64,000 bases of DNA from Hyphococcus sp. (GCA_021776245.1 JAJFGF010000046.1:172234-236233), one strand, 5' to 3'; counted from the first letter of the stretch, positions 1 to 9,537 are shown. Notes: generated from the letters alone by a model not told the origin. Translations and numbers: made by a program.

Positions 1-1
1 G

Positions 2-784
2 CTAAATACAGCGGCGGTTCTCTCCCAGGGCGGCGAGTTTGCCTTTGTCGTCATCAGCCTCGGCGTCAGCGCACTGCTGTTCACAAGCGGGCAGGCGACA
101 TTGATGTCGGCAATCGTGACGATCTCAATGGTGCTGACGCCCTTTATGGCTGCCGCGGCGCGGCTGGTATCGCGTCAGGCCAAAGATTCCGGCGATGATC
201 TTGAAGGGCCGCATGCGGAGCATGACCACGTCATCATTGTCGGCTTTGGCCGTATGGGGCAGATCATATCGCAGGTGCTGAACAGCTCGGGCGTCGTTGT
301 CACCGCGATTGACAACAATGCTTCTCACATTCGAAACGCTGAAAGATTCGGATTCAAAGTTTATTTCGGCGATGGATCGCGTCTCGACACGCTTTTAACA
401 GCTGGCGCGCTGAACGCCAAGGCTGTGATACTGTGTATGGATGACGCCAGGGCGGTAAATCACGCTGTTTCAGCGCTACGCGAGCAGAGCCCAAGCCTGA
501 CGATTATTGCCACTGCCCATGACCGCATGCATGAAATCGAATTGCAACCATTGGGCGCCGATGTGGTCGTGAGAGAAACATTAGAGTCCAGCCTTTTGGT
601 GGCGCGCGAGGCGTTGTCGCGCATGGGACACGACAGCCGCATCATCGAAGATTACGTGCAGCAGTTTCGCAAACGCGATCGGGAACGCCTGCTTGCGCAA
701 ATCGACAGCGGGCCGGAAGCGGGCATCGATCTTTTACATCAACAGTTCAAACCGTCCGGCGAGGGCGGCGATCAATCCAGCTGA
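2..784 (+). CDS. Monovalent cation:proton antiporter, KefB/KefC type (C-terminal part)
   Basis: The gene enters from the left edge, so only its last 260 residues are present and its true start lies outside. The frame is open from base 2. The first residues (LNTAAVLSQGGEFAFVV) match the conserved late membrane segment of CPA2 antiporters. After two hydrophobic stretches comes an RCK_N (TrkA-N) domain with the nucleotide-binding glycine motif in VIIVGFGRMGQI, about residues 77-88 of the visible part, and a Rossmann pattern (VTAIDNN, VYFGDGSRLD). KefB/KefC-type proteins exchange K+ or Na+ for protons across the inner membrane, gated by ligands on the RCK domain. Whether this one is glutathione-gated cannot be judged without the N-terminal part. 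Its stop overlaps the tail of the convergent serine hydrolase by 13 bases. Confidence 0.9.
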   Translation, partial: LNTAAVLSQGGEFAFVVISLGVSALLFTSGQATLMSAIVTISMVLTPFMAAAARLVSRQAKDSGDDLEGPHAEHDHVIIVGFGRMGQIISQVLNSSGVVVTAIDNNASHIRNAERFGFKVYFGDGSRLDTLLTAGALNAKAVILCMDDARAVNHAVSALREQSPSLTIIATAHDRMHEIELQPLGADVVVRETLESSLLVAREALSRMGHDSRIIEDYVQQFRKRDRERLLAQIDSGPEAGIDLLHQQFKPSGEGGDQSS

Positions 785-2172
785 CCCGCCGGATCGCCGA
801 TGGCGTCGTAAATGGCCTTAATCAATGGCGCGACTGCCGGCAGCGCGCGCTGTCCGCGGGTCATGCCCGTGCGGACAATAACGATGCGTTTAGACGGAAT
901 AATGAAGACATACTGGCCTTCGTGACCGGCCATATAGTAAACATCGTCCGGCACGCCCGGAATAAACCGCAAGCGGCCGTCGGCGCCGTCGCGATTAAGC
1001 CAGAAATGCGCGCCATATTGACCGTCCGACGCTGTTGCGGGGGCTGCGACATAGGCGGCCCAGCCTTCCGGCAACAGGCGAACGCCGTCCCAGAGGCCGT
1101 CCTGCAGATAAAGCTGGCCGAGACGCGCCCAGTCGCGCGCCGTTGCATAGACAAAGGAAGAACCGATGAATGTGCCTGATGCGTCGGGTTCCATGACAAT
1201 GCGTTCGGCGCCAATCGGACCGAAGACTGCATCATTTGCGAATTGACCAAAATCGACACCGGCTTCGGTGAGAACCCGCCGCAATGTGCGAGAGATTAGA
1301 TTTGTCGTGCCGCTTGAATAATACCAGACCTCGCCAGGCCGATGATCGGCGTTCTTCTTTGCGGCTATTGCGCCGGCATCCGCCGCTTCGAATAACATTT
1401 TATTCACGTCGGATCGCGGATTGTCGTACGCTTCTTCGAATGCCAAACCGCTTTGCATATGCAAAAGATCGTTCCAGGTAATGCGGGCAAGATTTGCGTC
1501 GGTTTGCCATTCAGGAACCGGGGCCGGGTCGTCAATATCTAAATAACCCTGCAATGCGGCAGCGCCGATCAAAGTTGCGGTAACGCTTTTTGCTGCGGAC
1601 CAGCTCAAGAGCGGCATTTCTTTCGAAAATCCATCCGCATATCGCTCATCAACGATTTTTCCATCGACGACTATGATGATAGCGCGGTTGTTTGCGTCAT
1701 TCTCTTCAAAAGCCGTCGTTAGGACAAAATCAAGGGCGCCGTAATCGACATAGGCAAGCGCAGACCCGGAAATCGGCGGCGCCTCGCGCCAAGGGTGATC
1801 TGCGGCAGCGGGAGAGGGGGCAGGCAAAGCAAGGATGCGCCCAGCATTCGCCAGCGTGCAGCCATAGCCGTCGCGATAGACAGCTAACGCCCGGCCAAAA
1901 CCGAAAGGACCGGCGGCGCGGACGGTTTTCCTGTCCGCATCAATATGCACAGTGATTTTTTCTATCATCGGATCCATGCCGGCGAAATCCGTTTGGAGCA
2001 CCGATCGGCGGTCGCGCCCCGCCAGGAAAATCTCCGAGCAGGCGATTTTCGCCTTATATCCCGCGCCAATGCGGGCAAGGCGGTCTGCTTTAACGCCGAA
2101 AAAAACAACCGCCGCTGCCGCTGCTGCGCCCGCGGATAAAAGCGCTAATTGAGAGATTTTCAATTTGGTCAT
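772..2172 (-). CDS. Class C beta-lactamase-related serine hydrolase, membrane-anchored or exported
   Basis: A 466-residue protein of the beta-lactamase/transpeptidase-like fold. It has the nucleophile motif SxxK in SWSAAKS (Ser192, Lys195), a YSS motif of the YxN/YxS type near residue 285 in EVWYYSSGTTN, and a GHEGQ motif near the C-terminus in the place of the KTG-like box. The N-terminus has a hydrophobic stretch (residues 8-26) that looks like a signal anchor or signal peptide, so it probably acts in the periplasm. Relatives include 6-aminohexanoate-dimer hydrolases, esterases and beta-lactamases; substrate cannot be read from sequence. Transcribed toward the antiporter gene, whose 3' end it overlaps. 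Confidence 0.85.
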   Translation of the reverse strand: MTKLKISQLALLSAGAAAAAAVVFFGVKADRLARIGAGYKAKIACSEIFLAGRDRRSVLQTDFAGMDPMIEKITVHIDADRKTVRAAGPFGFGRALAVYRDGYGCTLANAGRILALPAPSPAAADHPWREAPPISGSALAYVDYGALDFVLTTAFEENDANNRAIIIVVDGKIVDERYADGFSKEMPLLSWSAAKSVTATLIGAAALQGYLDIDDPAPVPEWQTDANLARITWNDLLHMQSGLAFEEAYDNPRSDVNKMLFEAADAGAIAAKKNADHRPGEVWYYSSGTTNLISRTLRRVLTEAGVDFGQFANDAVFGPIGAERIVMEPDASGTFIGSSFVYATARDWARLGQLYLQDGLWDGVRLLPEGWAAYVAAPATASDGQYGAHFWLNRDGADGRLRFIPGVPDDVYYMAGHEGQYVFIIPSKRIVIVRTGMTRGQRALPAVAPLIKAIYDAIGDPAGQLD

Positions 2173-2264
2173 GACGCGGTCATAGCTTCAATCCGATTTC
2201 CCGGTTATGCGATTTTTCAATGTTTTCTACGTGTCTGCAAAAAGAGCCTGATCCGACGCTCCAA

Positions 2265-3302
2265 TCATAGTGGCGACGGCATTTCCCGGGGAAGGTCGGT
2301 GGCGAGTTTGAGGCTTAGCGCCCAGTTTTCAATCATCGCCAGTTCTTCACTGTGACGGGCGACAAGATCAGCCTCATCTTTTGCACGCGCCCCGGCGTCA
2401 TAGCGCTGGTCGTCAAATTTTGCATTCTTTTGAAAAACCGGCCCGGTTGCGACCGCTTCAATGGCGGCGTCATCGGCATTGAGGGTCAAATGCGTGTTTG
2501 CCGCCTTTAATGTTTCGAAAGGACGATCAAGCAATCGGCGAAAATCAAGCGAACGCAGATTGCTGCTGTCCGGCGCAGATAGCAGCCGCATAAATAATTC
2601 CATTTGATGACGCCAGACCAGGGCGGCGATCTGTAGATCTGTGAGCCCAAGCGCCTGACGCTCAGGGATACCGTTGACGCCTTCGGGATCAAGCGTGAAA
2701 ATCGTATATTGCTTCCTGACAAAGGCTTTGCAGGCTTCGCCTTTTTTCAGGACCGAAACCAGAAATCCCTTCAAGTCGCCATAGAGCAAGATAATCCGCG
2801 CATCACTTGCCGCTATCATCGGCGCCAGATTGTTTGCTGTATTGGTGAGCTTGATTACGGCTTGCTCCTGACCCTGATGCGGCCGCGCCAGCAGCTGAAG
2901 AATAAGGTCTCGTGCTTGATCGACTTCCCGCCGCGCGGGACCGGTCCTCGCCATGCGATAGGCGTTGGCGAGGCTCATCAGGATGTCCGGTTCTTTCAAA
3001 GCGAGGCTATGGCCGGGAATATCGAGCGCCCGCGCCATCAATGTGGAACAACAAAATGCCGTATGGAAAATGAACGCGGGTTGATTAGAACGGCCTCCGA
3101 CAAAAGGCGTGAGCGCGTCGATTGGCGCTGCCGCCGTCGCCTTTACCGACCCCGCCATCCGCGCATCCAGAAAAGCCTCGCGGGCAAGACCGGCGCGATC
3201 GATTTGCGCGAAATCTATGCTGCGCCGCTCCATATCGAGGGCGTGTGGAAACCACGCCGGGTCGGCGGCAAGGTCTTCCGGACTGACCGACATTTTATTC
3301 AT
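2265..3302 (-). CDS. Sulfotransferase-like P-loop protein
   Basis: A 345-residue soluble protein. Residues 79-93 read FHTAFCCSTLMARAL, which sits where sulfotransferases carry the 5'-phosphosulfate-binding loop (a strand, then SxTLL and a helix). It is followed by LALKEP and by an arginine/serine segment typical of the PAPS-binding side. I recall similar unannotated proteins from sphingomonads and relatives, but I cannot name a substrate. It lacks a signal peptide. It is divergent from scoA with 66 bases between the starts, so the two may share a promoter region. Two ATGs compete for the start (codons 1 and 4); the first is used here. The alternative is a general P-loop kinase-like protein. 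Confidence 0.6.
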   Translation of the reverse strand: MNKMSVSPEDLAADPAWFPHALDMERRSIDFAQIDRAGLAREAFLDARMAGSVKATAAAPIDALTPFVGGRSNQPAFIFHTAFCCSTLMARALDIPGHSLALKEPDILMSLANAYRMARTGPARREVDQARDLILQLLARPHQGQEQAVIKLTNTANNLAPMIAASDARIILLYGDLKGFLVSVLKKGEACKAFVRKQYTIFTLDPEGVNGIPERQALGLTDLQIAALVWRHQMELFMRLLSAPDSSNLRSLDFRRLLDRPFETLKAANTHLTLNADDAAIEAVATGPVFQKNAKFDDQRYDAGARAKDEADLVARHSEELAMIENWALSLKLATDLPREMPSPL

Positions 3303-3368
3303 AGCGCGACTTGTGGACGGTTCGGCGCTTTTGCGCTAGTCGACAGCTATCATAGCGGAGGTTTTTCC

Positions 3369-4073
3369 ATGAAGAAAATTTACAGCGACGCCGCCTCGGC
3401 GCTGGACGGCCTGACCTTTGACGGCATGACAATCATGGCGGGCGGGTTTGGGCTATGCGGCATCGCTGAAAACCTCATTGCGGCGCTGCGCGACAGCGGC
3501 GCAAAAGACATTACCGCCATTTCCAATAATGCCGGTGTCGATGATTTTGGGCTCGGGCTGCTTTTGCAGACCCGCCAGATCAAAAAAATGGTCAGCTCCT
3601 ATGTCGGTGAGAACAAAGAGTTTGAGCGCCAATATCTTTCGGGTGAGCTGGAACTTGAGTTTAATCCGCAAGGTACGCTCGCTGAACGCTGCCGCGCGGG
3701 CGGCGCGGGCATCCCGGGATTCTACACCAAAACCGGCGTTGGCACACTGATCGCGGAGGGAAAAGAGCAAAAGAAATTTAACGGCGAGATCTATATTCTC
3801 GAATCCGGACTTGTCGCCGACCTGTCACTCGTTAAGGCATGGAAAGGCGATGAGCAGGGCAATTTGATCTACCGCAAAACAGCGCGCAATTTTAATCCGA
3901 TGATGGCGACGGCCGGCAAAATAACCGTCGCAGAGGTTGAAGAAATCGTACCGTTGGGAACCCTTGATCCAGACTGCATTCATACGCCCGGCATTTTTGT
4001 TCAACGCATTATCAAAGGCGATCACGAAAAGCGGGTTGAACAGCGAACTGTCCGTCAAAGGGAGAATGCATAA
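3369..4073 (+). CDS. scoA: 3-oxoacid CoA-transferase subunit A
   Basis: A 234-residue alpha subunit of a succinyl-CoA:3-ketoacid (or acetate/acetoacetate) CoA-transferase. It starts [12 protein letters not shown] and has the family glycine signature in [17 protein letters not shown], then [14 protein letters not shown] and the conserved [13 protein letters not shown] segment. The open frame runs far upstream, but that part is only the antisense of the sulfotransferase-like gene. The ATG at 3369 is chosen because AGCGGAGG lies just before it. The stop overlaps the start of scoB as TAATG, so the two subunits are translationally coupled. The enzyme moves CoA between succinyl-CoA and acetoacetate in ketone-body or polyhydroxybutyrate breakdown. 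Confidence 0.95.
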   Translation: MKKIYSDAASALDGLTFDGMTIMAGGFGLCGIAENLIAALRDSGAKDITAISNNAGVDDFGLGLLLQTRQIKKMVSSYVGENKEFERQYLSGELELEFNPQGTLAERCRAGGAGIPGFYTKTGVGTLIAEGKEQKKFNGEIYILESGLVADLSLVKAWKGDEQGNLIYRKTARNFNPMMATAGKITVAEVEEIVPLGTLDPDCIHTPGIFVQRIIKGDHEKRVEQRTVRQRENA

Positions 4074-4711
4074 TGTCCTGGGATCGCAACCAAATGTCTG
4101 AACGCGCAGCGAAAGAGCTGAAAGACGGATTTTATGTCAATCTCGGCATCGGCATTCCAACGCTTGTCGCCAACTTTATTCCTGACGGCGTAGACGTCAC
4201 CTTGCAGTCGGAAAATGGCATGTTGGGCATGGGGCCGTTTCCCTATGATGATGAGGTGGATCCAGATCTCATTAATGCGGGCAAACAGACCATTACCGAA
4301 CTTCGCCGCACTTCTTATTTTTCGTCCGCCGATTCATTCGGCATGATTCGCGGCGGCCATATTGACCTGTCAATCCTTGGCGCAATGGAGGTTTCCGAAA
4401 AGGGCGATCTCGCCAACTGGATGATTCCCGGCAAAATGGTTAAAGGCATGGGCGGGGCCATGGACCTTGTGGCCGGCGTCAAACGAGTCGTCGTGGTGAT
4501 GGACCACACATCCAAAGCCGGCGACCCCAAGCTTCTTCATGAGTGCTCGCTGCCGCTGACCGGGCGGCAGGTAGTTGATATGGTAATCACTAATCTTGGC
4601 GTATTTGAAATCGAGCGCGGTAAGGGCATGACGCTGGTCGAATTGGCGCCGGGTGTCAGCGTCGAAGACGTCAAAGCGTCAACAGAAGCAAATATTGATA
4701 TTGCAGTCTAA
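4073..4711 (+). CDS. scoB: 3-oxoacid CoA-transferase subunit B
   Basis: A 212-residue beta subunit. It contains [17 protein letters not shown], and the catalytic glutamate is in [11 protein letters not shown] (Glu at about residue 47), which forms the glutamyl-CoA thioester in this family. [14 protein letters not shown] and the C-terminal HECSLPLTG are also standard. It overlaps scoA by one base. A hairpin repeat follows about 60 bases after the stop and may end the transcript. The neighbouring HxlR regulator is transcribed toward it. Confidence 0.95.
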   Translation: MSWDRNQMSERAAKELKDGFYVNLGIGIPTLVANFIPDGVDVTLQSENGMLGMGPFPYDDEVDPDLINAGKQTITELRRTSYFSSADSFGMIRGGHIDLSILGAMEVSEKGDLANWMIPGKMVKGMGGAMDLVAGVKRVVVVMDHTSKAGDPKLLHECSLPLTGRQVVDMVITNLGVFEIERGKGMTLVELAPGVSVEDVKASTEANIDIAV

Positions 4712-4810
4712 AGCACCGGGCGAAAAAGTGGACGCCGGTTTTTCACTGTATCCGGCGCGCAGCCAAGAAAATAGATCATCGGGCGATTCTTTTAGTCGCC
4801 CGGCGATCTA
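4712..4810. repeat. Dispersed palindromic element, copy 1
   Basis: The last 39 bases (4772-4810) form an imperfect inverted repeat: the left arm 4772-4786 pairs with 4796-4810 at 13 of 15 positions around a short A/T-rich loop. The same palindrome recurs at 32867-32904 and 55567-55606. The flank (4715-4770) resembles the sequence before the third copy (both have CGGGCGAA...GGTTTTTC...GCGCAGCCAA). It lies between the converging scoB and HxlR genes, so it may end transcription from both sides. Confidence 0.7.
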
Positions 4811-4814
4811 AGCG

Positions 4815-5537
4815 TTACGATACTGCGGCTGGAACCGGCTCTTGCCGAACGGCTTCTATCATTTGCCCATTGTGTTTTTCGCTGTGAACAATGCAACGCA
4901 ACAAATGGGCGATCGCTTTTTCATCGCCTGACAGCGTCATCTGAGATTTTGCTTCGGCCAGCGTAAGCTCTTTTCGAAATGCTCTCATGATCACATCCAC
5001 ATCTGTGGAAAGGCTGGCGACAGCAGGCGCGTCGGCGCCGCGTCGCGTTGTCATCTCGCCATTCATATAATAGAGCGTATACGGAAAGCCGTCGATGATG
5101 ACATGGGCGACATAGTTGAGATCATCATCGCGGCAAAAAGTTGCAAACAGCTCAATCGCCAGCGCTACGGAATCCGGCTGCAAATCATCTGAATAGATAC
5201 AATCCCGCGCCGGCGAGGATTCGGGCCTCGCCATAAAATACTCTATTGACCAGCACATCATCGACCGGATCGCCGGCCGCAGCGCTTCGCCGGTTGGCGT
5301 CAGGCGATAGCGGCCACGTGTCTCAGACGGGCTGGGCGCTGCGATCAGCCCCGCCTCATCGAGCTCTTTCAGTCGTTTGCTGAGCAGATTAGCGCCAATG
5401 CCGGGCAGCCCGGCCTGCAAGTCTCCAAATCGCTGGGGTCCGAGAAACAAATCCCTGATGATCAGCAGCGTCCAGCGCTCGCCGAGCAAATCCAGCGCGT
5501 GGGCCAGAATACAATCCTGATTATAGGTGCGCGCCAT
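4815..5537 (-). CDS. HxlR-family winged-helix transcriptional regulator
   Basis: A 240-residue regulator. The N-terminal 100 residues are a classic HxlR winged helix: CxLAHALDLLGERWTLLIIRDLFLGPQRFxxL, then LPGIGANLLSKRLKEL and a wing. Its cysteine (QDCILAHAL) is the position used for redox sensing in some relatives. The C-terminal 120 residues are an extra domain, SCP2/effector-like at best, that HxlR proteins of this longer type carry. The frame is open a further 44 codons upstream, but the ATG at 5537 has AGAGGA six bases before it and gives the usual N-terminus. The promoter region carries an inverted repeat that could be its own operator. Confidence 0.85.
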   Translation of the reverse strand: MARTYNQDCILAHALDLLGERWTLLIIRDLFLGPQRFGDLQAGLPGIGANLLSKRLKELDEAGLIAAPSPSETRGRYRLTPTGEALRPAIRSMMCWSIEYFMARPESSPARDCIYSDDLQPDSVALAIELFATFCRDDDLNYVAHVIIDGFPYTLYYMNGEMTTRRGADAPAVASLSTDVDVIMRAFRKELTLAEAKSQMTLSGDEKAIAHLLRCIVHSEKHNGQMIEAVRQEPVPAAVS

Positions 5538-5642
5538 CCGTTTCCTCTGAAGGCCAATTCCCGCCATTTTTCCATTGCTTACTACATTTGTCATAGGCTG
5601 TCGTCCCAGAAAAATTAGCAGAAATTCGTAAAAAGATACTTG

Positions 5643-5682
5643 ACACTTTAAAAACATATAGTAAACCATAAAGTGTAGTCAA
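5643..5682 (-). promoter_or_regulatory. Promoter with inverted-repeat operator for the HxlR gene
   Basis: On the minus strand TTGACT (5677-5682) and TATATG (5655-5660) are spaced by 16 bases, a plausible sigma-70-type promoter. ACACTTTA (5643-5650) and TAAAGTGT (5669-5676) form a perfect 8-base inverted repeat that brackets the -10 box. Autoregulation through this repeat is inference. The start of the transcript would lie about 110 bases before the chosen ATG. Confidence 0.45.
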
Positions 5683-5741
5683 TCGGCCCTGACAAATTTT
5701 TGCGTCTCGCCGAGCGCAAACCGAACAAGCGGAGCATCCCG

Positions 5742-6020
5742 ATGAACAAGAATATTTTCCTGTCTGTTATTTTTGGCGCCGTTGGCGTCTTCTCTACGTC
5801 TGCTGGCGCGACCAACTGGAGCGAGCAAGTCGACCTGTGCGCGGCGGCTGTTGACGCCGAAGGTCTCGCGAATGTGAGTGACTATCGTGTCAAATTTAGC
5901 AGCGCTACCGGCTCAAGACGGCTGGAAATCAAATTAATCCCGAATGCAGGCGGCGACACCCTGATCGCTGAATGCAGAATTCGCCGCAGTGAAGTCACAT
6001 CAGTGGCGCTGAAAGCGTAA
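5742..6020 (+). CDS. Small secreted protein of unknown function
   Basis: A 92-residue protein with a clear signal peptide (MNKNIFLSVIFGAVGVF, cleavage likely after SAGA at residue 21-22). The mature part has two cysteines (residues about 32 and 80) that could form a disulfide, and no motif I recognise. The open frame extends 14 codons upstream, but the ATG at 5742 has CGGAG seven bases before it and begins the signal peptide. It is divergent from the HxlR regulator, with the putative operator between them, so it may be the regulated gene. A strong terminator follows. Confidence 0.7.
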   Translation: MNKNIFLSVIFGAVGVFSTSAGATNWSEQVDLCAAAVDAEGLANVSDYRVKFSSATGSRRLEIKLIPNAGGDTLIAECRIRRSEVTSVALKA

Positions 6021-6050
6021 AAGACGACCCCAATGACTCCCTGAAACTTG

Positions 6051-6078
6051 GCGCCCGCTTGATGCGGGCGCTTTTTTT
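6051..6078 (+). terminator. Rho-independent terminator
   Basis: Perfect 8-base stem GCGCCCGC/GCGGGCGC (6051-6058 and 6064-6071) with a 5-base loop, followed by seven T. It ends the small secreted protein transcript and overlaps the 3' end of the convergent metallohydrolase gene. Confidence 0.92.
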
Positions 6079-6940
6079 ATGTGGCGCTAAGAGAGCGAAA
6101 GGCAATGCGCGTCATGCGTTCCGTGGTAATGAAGTTCCAGTTCCATTCATCATGGAAATCCGCCAAAGGGTTTGCCGCCACGACGTCATCTTCATCAAGC
6201 CCATCATTGATCAAAGCCAGGATTCTGGTGCGGACGCTTTTCAGCATCTCAATTGACGCCTCAAGTTCGGTTTTTGAAGACAGTGGCCCGTGCCCGGGGA
6301 TGATTTTCGTATCACCGTCGACCATCTGATTTGCGGCCTCAAGCGCTGCAATATAACCATCTAAACTGCCGCCCCCATCGATATCGATATATGGATACAT
6401 GCCCGAAAATAAGATGTCGCCCATATGCACGACATTAACGTCGCGGAAGTAAACGACGGCGTCCCCGTCTGTGTGGGCGTTTTCCGGGTGATAAATATGA
6501 ATTTCATGACCATTACGGCGGACCGTTACGGTTTGTGAAAATGTAATAACCGGCAAGGCGTCAGGCGCGGCGTCGTCTTCTGAGGCTAGCCGGCTCCGCA
6601 CATTGTCGTGGGCGATGATCGTCGCGCCCGACCCGGCCAATGCTGGGTTACCGCCGGTGTGGTCGCCGTGATGATGTGTGTTTAGAACAAATTCCACTGG
6701 CTTGTCGGTGACGGCCCTGATGGCGGCCGTTAATTTGGCGTTGAGTGGGGCAAATTGATCGTCAATGACAAACGCGCCGTCATCGCCGACCGAAAGGCCA
6801 ATATTGCCGCCCCAGCCTTCGAGCATATAAATCCCATCTAGGACGCGTGTTGTCTTGATTTCGACTTTGGAGAAATCCTGCTGTCCGAGGGCAGGCGCGG
6901 CCGCGAGAAAGCTCATTGCGGCGATAATCAATATTCTCAT
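6077..6940 (-). CDS. Exported metallo-beta-lactamase-fold hydrolase
   Basis: A 287-residue protein with a signal peptide (MRILIIAAMSFLAAAPALGQ, cleavage about residue 19). It holds the zinc-binding motif HxHxDH in THHHGDHTGG (His89, His91, Asp93, His94), His157 in NAHTDGD, Asp175 in HMGDILFSG and a C-terminal PGHGP. These are the ligands of a dinuclear zinc site. It is similar in layout to quinoprotein-relay or cyclase-type MBL proteins of the periplasm; the substrate is unknown. GGAG sits 8 bases before the ATG. Confidence 0.9.
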   Translation of the reverse strand: MRILIIAAMSFLAAAPALGQQDFSKVEIKTTRVLDGIYMLEGWGGNIGLSVGDDGAFVIDDQFAPLNAKLTAAIRAVTDKPVEFVLNTHHHGDHTGGNPALAGSGATIIAHDNVRSRLASEDDAAPDALPVITFSQTVTVRRNGHEIHIYHPENAHTDGDAVVYFRDVNVVHMGDILFSGMYPYIDIDGGGSLDGYIAALEAANQMVDGDTKIIPGHGPLSSKTELEASIEMLKSVRTRILALINDGLDEDDVVAANPLADFHDEWNWNFITTERMTRIAFRSLSAT

Positions 6941-7075
6941 CTGGGGCGCTCCATCACTTGTCGGAATTTACCTGTTTACCAGTTGGGGCCGGAAAACGAA
7001 ATCACCTTCCCGTTCTCTGATGTTGCGGCGCAGCGTCCGCCAAGCTAAAGACCGCTGGATGGTGGAGTGAGTGAT

Positions 7076-8437
7076 ATGACCTGGACGCCCGATAGCTGGC
7101 GCGCAAAACCGGCGCAGCACCTGCCGACGGATTATCCTGCGCCTGAGGCGCTGGCCGATGTCGAGGGTGAATTATCGACCTATCCGCCGCTGGTTTTTGC
7201 CGGCGAGGTGCGAACTTTGCGGGACTCGCTTGCCCAGGTCGCCCGCGGTGAAGCATTCCTTCTCCAGGGTGGCGATTGCGCGGAAAGCTTTAAGGAATTT
7301 CATCCCGACAATATTCGCGACACTTTCCGCGTGTTGTTGCAGATGGCCGTGGCGTTGACTTTTGGTGCGGCAATGCCGGTGATCAAGGTTGGACGCATTG
7401 CGGGGCAGTTCGCCAAGCCGCGCAGCGCCGCGACAGAAACAATTGATGGTGAAACTTTGCCGAGCTATCGCGGCGACAACATCAACGGCATGGAGTTCGA
7501 CGCGAGCGTTCGGATGCCTGACCCTCAACGTCTGTTAAAGGCCTACGGCCAGGCAGCAGCGACTTTGAATTTGATCCGGGCATTTGCGAATGGCGGTTAC
7601 GCCGATCTGCGCAATGTTCATCGCTGGAATCTCGAATTTGTCGCTGGCGGTCCGCAAGTTGACCGCTACCGCGCCTTGGCCGACAAAATTTCCGAGGCAA
7701 TTACCTTTATGGAAGCGTGCGGCGTTGACGGCCGTGACGTCCGCGCGATCCGGGAGGTTGATTTTTACACCAGCCATGAAGCGCTGCTGTTGGGTTATGA
7801 AGCGGCGATGACGCGAATCGATTCAACTTCTGGAAAATGGTACGATACGTCGGCGCATCTTACGTGGATTGGTGACCGGACGCGCCAGCCCGGCGGCGCC
7901 CATGTCGAGTTTTGCCGCGGCATCGAAAATCCAATTGGAATGAAATGCGGGCCAAGCCTCGATCCGGACGAACTTATCGAGCTTCTCGATATTCTGGATC
8001 CGAAAAACGAGCCCGGGCGGATGGTTCTTATCGCTCGTTTTGGCGCAGCAAACGCCGGTGATGGATTGCCGCCGTTAGTGAGGCGCGTGAAGGCGGAGGG
8101 CCGCAATGTTGTGTGGTCCTGTGATCCGATGCACGGCAACACGATCAAGGCCAATGGCGGCTTTAAGACGCGCCGCTTTGATTCTGTGTTGTCCGAGGTT
8201 GGGACATTTTTTGACGTTTGCCGCGCCGAGGGGGCCTATCCCGGCGGCGTTCATTTTGAAATGACCGGGCAAAATGTGACGGAATGCCTTGGCGGGGCGC
8301 AGGAAATTTCTGAGGCTGATTTGTCGTCTCGCTATCATACCCATTGCGATCCGCGCCTGAATGCGAGCCAGGCGCTGGAATTGGCGTTTATTTTGGCGGA
8401 CCGATTCAAGGAAACGCGCGGCGCCAACGGGTTTTGA
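7076..8437 (+). CDS. aroG: Class II 3-deoxy-7-phosphoheptulonate (DAHP) synthase
   Basis: A 453-residue enzyme that joins phosphoenolpyruvate and erythrose 4-phosphate in the first step of the shikimate pathway. It is of the plant/mycobacterial class II type: it has QGGDCAESF near residue 65, [11 protein letters not shown], a conserved GLPPLV..V, a metal-binding cysteine in GGDCAE and [15 protein letters not shown] near the C-terminus. An in-frame GTG at 7067 is possible, but ATG 7076 has GGAG eight bases upstream. The class II symbol differs among genomes (aroG or aroF). Confidence 0.93.
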   Translation: MTWTPDSWRAKPAQHLPTDYPAPEALADVEGELSTYPPLVFAGEVRTLRDSLAQVARGEAFLLQGGDCAESFKEFHPDNIRDTFRVLLQMAVALTFGAAMPVIKVGRIAGQFAKPRSAATETIDGETLPSYRGDNINGMEFDASVRMPDPQRLLKAYGQAAATLNLIRAFANGGYADLRNVHRWNLEFVAGGPQVDRYRALADKISEAITFMEACGVDGRDVRAIREVDFYTSHEALLLGYEAAMTRIDSTSGKWYDTSAHLTWIGDRTRQPGGAHVEFCRGIENPIGMKCGPSLDPDELIELLDILDPKNEPGRMVLIARFGAANAGDGLPPLVRRVKAEGRNVVWSCDPMHGNTIKANGGFKTRRFDSVLSEVGTFFDVCRAEGAYPGGVHFEMTGQNVTECLGGAQEISEADLSSRYHTHCDPRLNASQALELAFILADRFKETRGANGF

Positions 8438-8589
8438 GTTCCATAAACTGTTGAAATAGCGGGAAACATTGTTTGAAGCGAGGATTGGCGGCGGGGCGTT
8501 TTCTGCTGAGCGCGGCGTGGTTTATGTTTGCCCGGCAACAACCGGACGTCAGAGCCGCCGCATTGCGATGCGTGTGAGGGAGCCAAGCA

Positions 8590-9537
8590 TTGTCGGATAA
8601 ACCAAAAATTGGCATTGTCGGCGCCGGCGTGTTCGGGGCGCATCACGCGGCGAAATACGCGGGCCATGACAAAGCGGCGTTAACGCGCGTTTTTGATATC
8701 GATGCTGGCCGAGCCGAAAAGTTGGCGCGCCGGTTTGGTGTTGCGGCTTGCCAGAACTATTCAAAATTTTTGATTGGTCTGGATGCTGTGGTCATCGCTG
8801 CGCCGGCGACCCGCCATTACCAGCTTGCCCGTGAGGCGCTGGAAGCGCGCTGTCATGTTTTTGTCGAAAAACCCCTGACGCTTTGCGCCGAAGACGCGGA
8901 CACGTTAATCGAACTGGCGGCCGCGAAACAGCTTGTCATTCAGGTCGGTCATCAGGAACGCTACGTCTTTGATGCTGTAGGACTTTTTGGTCGAGATCGG
9001 GCGCCAACGAAAATCAACTGTGTGCGTCGCGGCCGTGCAAGCGGCCGGTGCGAAGATGTGTCAGTTGTTTTTGATCTGATGGTTCACGACCTTGATCTTG
9101 TCCGGCACTTAACTGGCGCAGAGTTGCTTGATGTCGACGCCATTGGCGGCGCGCATGAAGTGACTGCTGATCTGATATTGTCTAATGGAACGATTGCTTC
9201 CCTTAACGCCAGCCGACGGGCGCCTTCGCTAGAGCGGCGTATGACGCTCACCTATGATGACGGCGTTATTGACTTCGATTTCGTGAAGCGGGCGATATCA
9301 AATTCAACGCCGATGTTACTGGATACCGGATTTAATGAAGCGGTCGGTTCGCTGGCCTATTCCGACCCTTTGGGCTTTGGCGCAGATCAATTCATCGTCG
9401 CAATTCATTCCGGGCAGGAGCCGATTGTCACCGGGCGCCATGGCCGCATTGCAGTTGATTGGTCACAACGCATTGAATTCGCCATGCATAAAACAGTTGA
9501 TATCGAGTTCGGCCGACGGGAAAGATTACTTGCATGA
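8590..9537 (+). CDS. Gfo/Idh/MocA-family sugar oxidoreductase
   Basis: A 315-residue NAD(P)-dependent dehydrogenase. It starts with a Rossmann motif IGIVGAGVFGAHHAAKY and contains the family signature EKPLTL (residues 92-97) with the conserved Lys, and a C-terminal alpha/beta domain with HDLDLVRHL. The start is a TTG with GAGGGAG eight bases before it; no ATG fits better. It overlaps the next aminotransferase gene by four bases (ATGA). Such a pair matches WbpB/WbpE-like enzymes that turn a UDP-N-acetyl-hexuronate into a 3-amino sugar, so this one may oxidise C3. The exact substrate is inferred only. Confidence 0.85.
   Translation: MSDKPKIGIVGAGVFGAHHAAKYAGHDKAALTRVFDIDAGRAEKLARRFGVAACQNYSKFLIGLDAVVIAAPATRHYQLAREALEARCHVFVEKPLTLCAEDADTLIELAAAKQLVIQVGHQERYVFDAVGLFGRDRAPTKINCVRRGRASGRCEDVSVVFDLMVHDLDLVRHLTGAELLDVDAIGGAHEVTADLILSNGTIASLNASRRAPSLERRMTLTYDDGVIDFDFVKRAISNSTPMLLDTGFNEAVGSLAYSDPLGFGADQFIVAIHSGQEPIVTGRHGRIAVDWSQRIEFAMHKTVDIEFGRRERLLA

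Noticed and set aside
2709..3368. Upstream open extension of the scoA frame
   Set aside because: It is the antisense of the sulfotransferase-like gene, and the ATG at 3369 has its own strong ribosome binding site and normal N-terminus.
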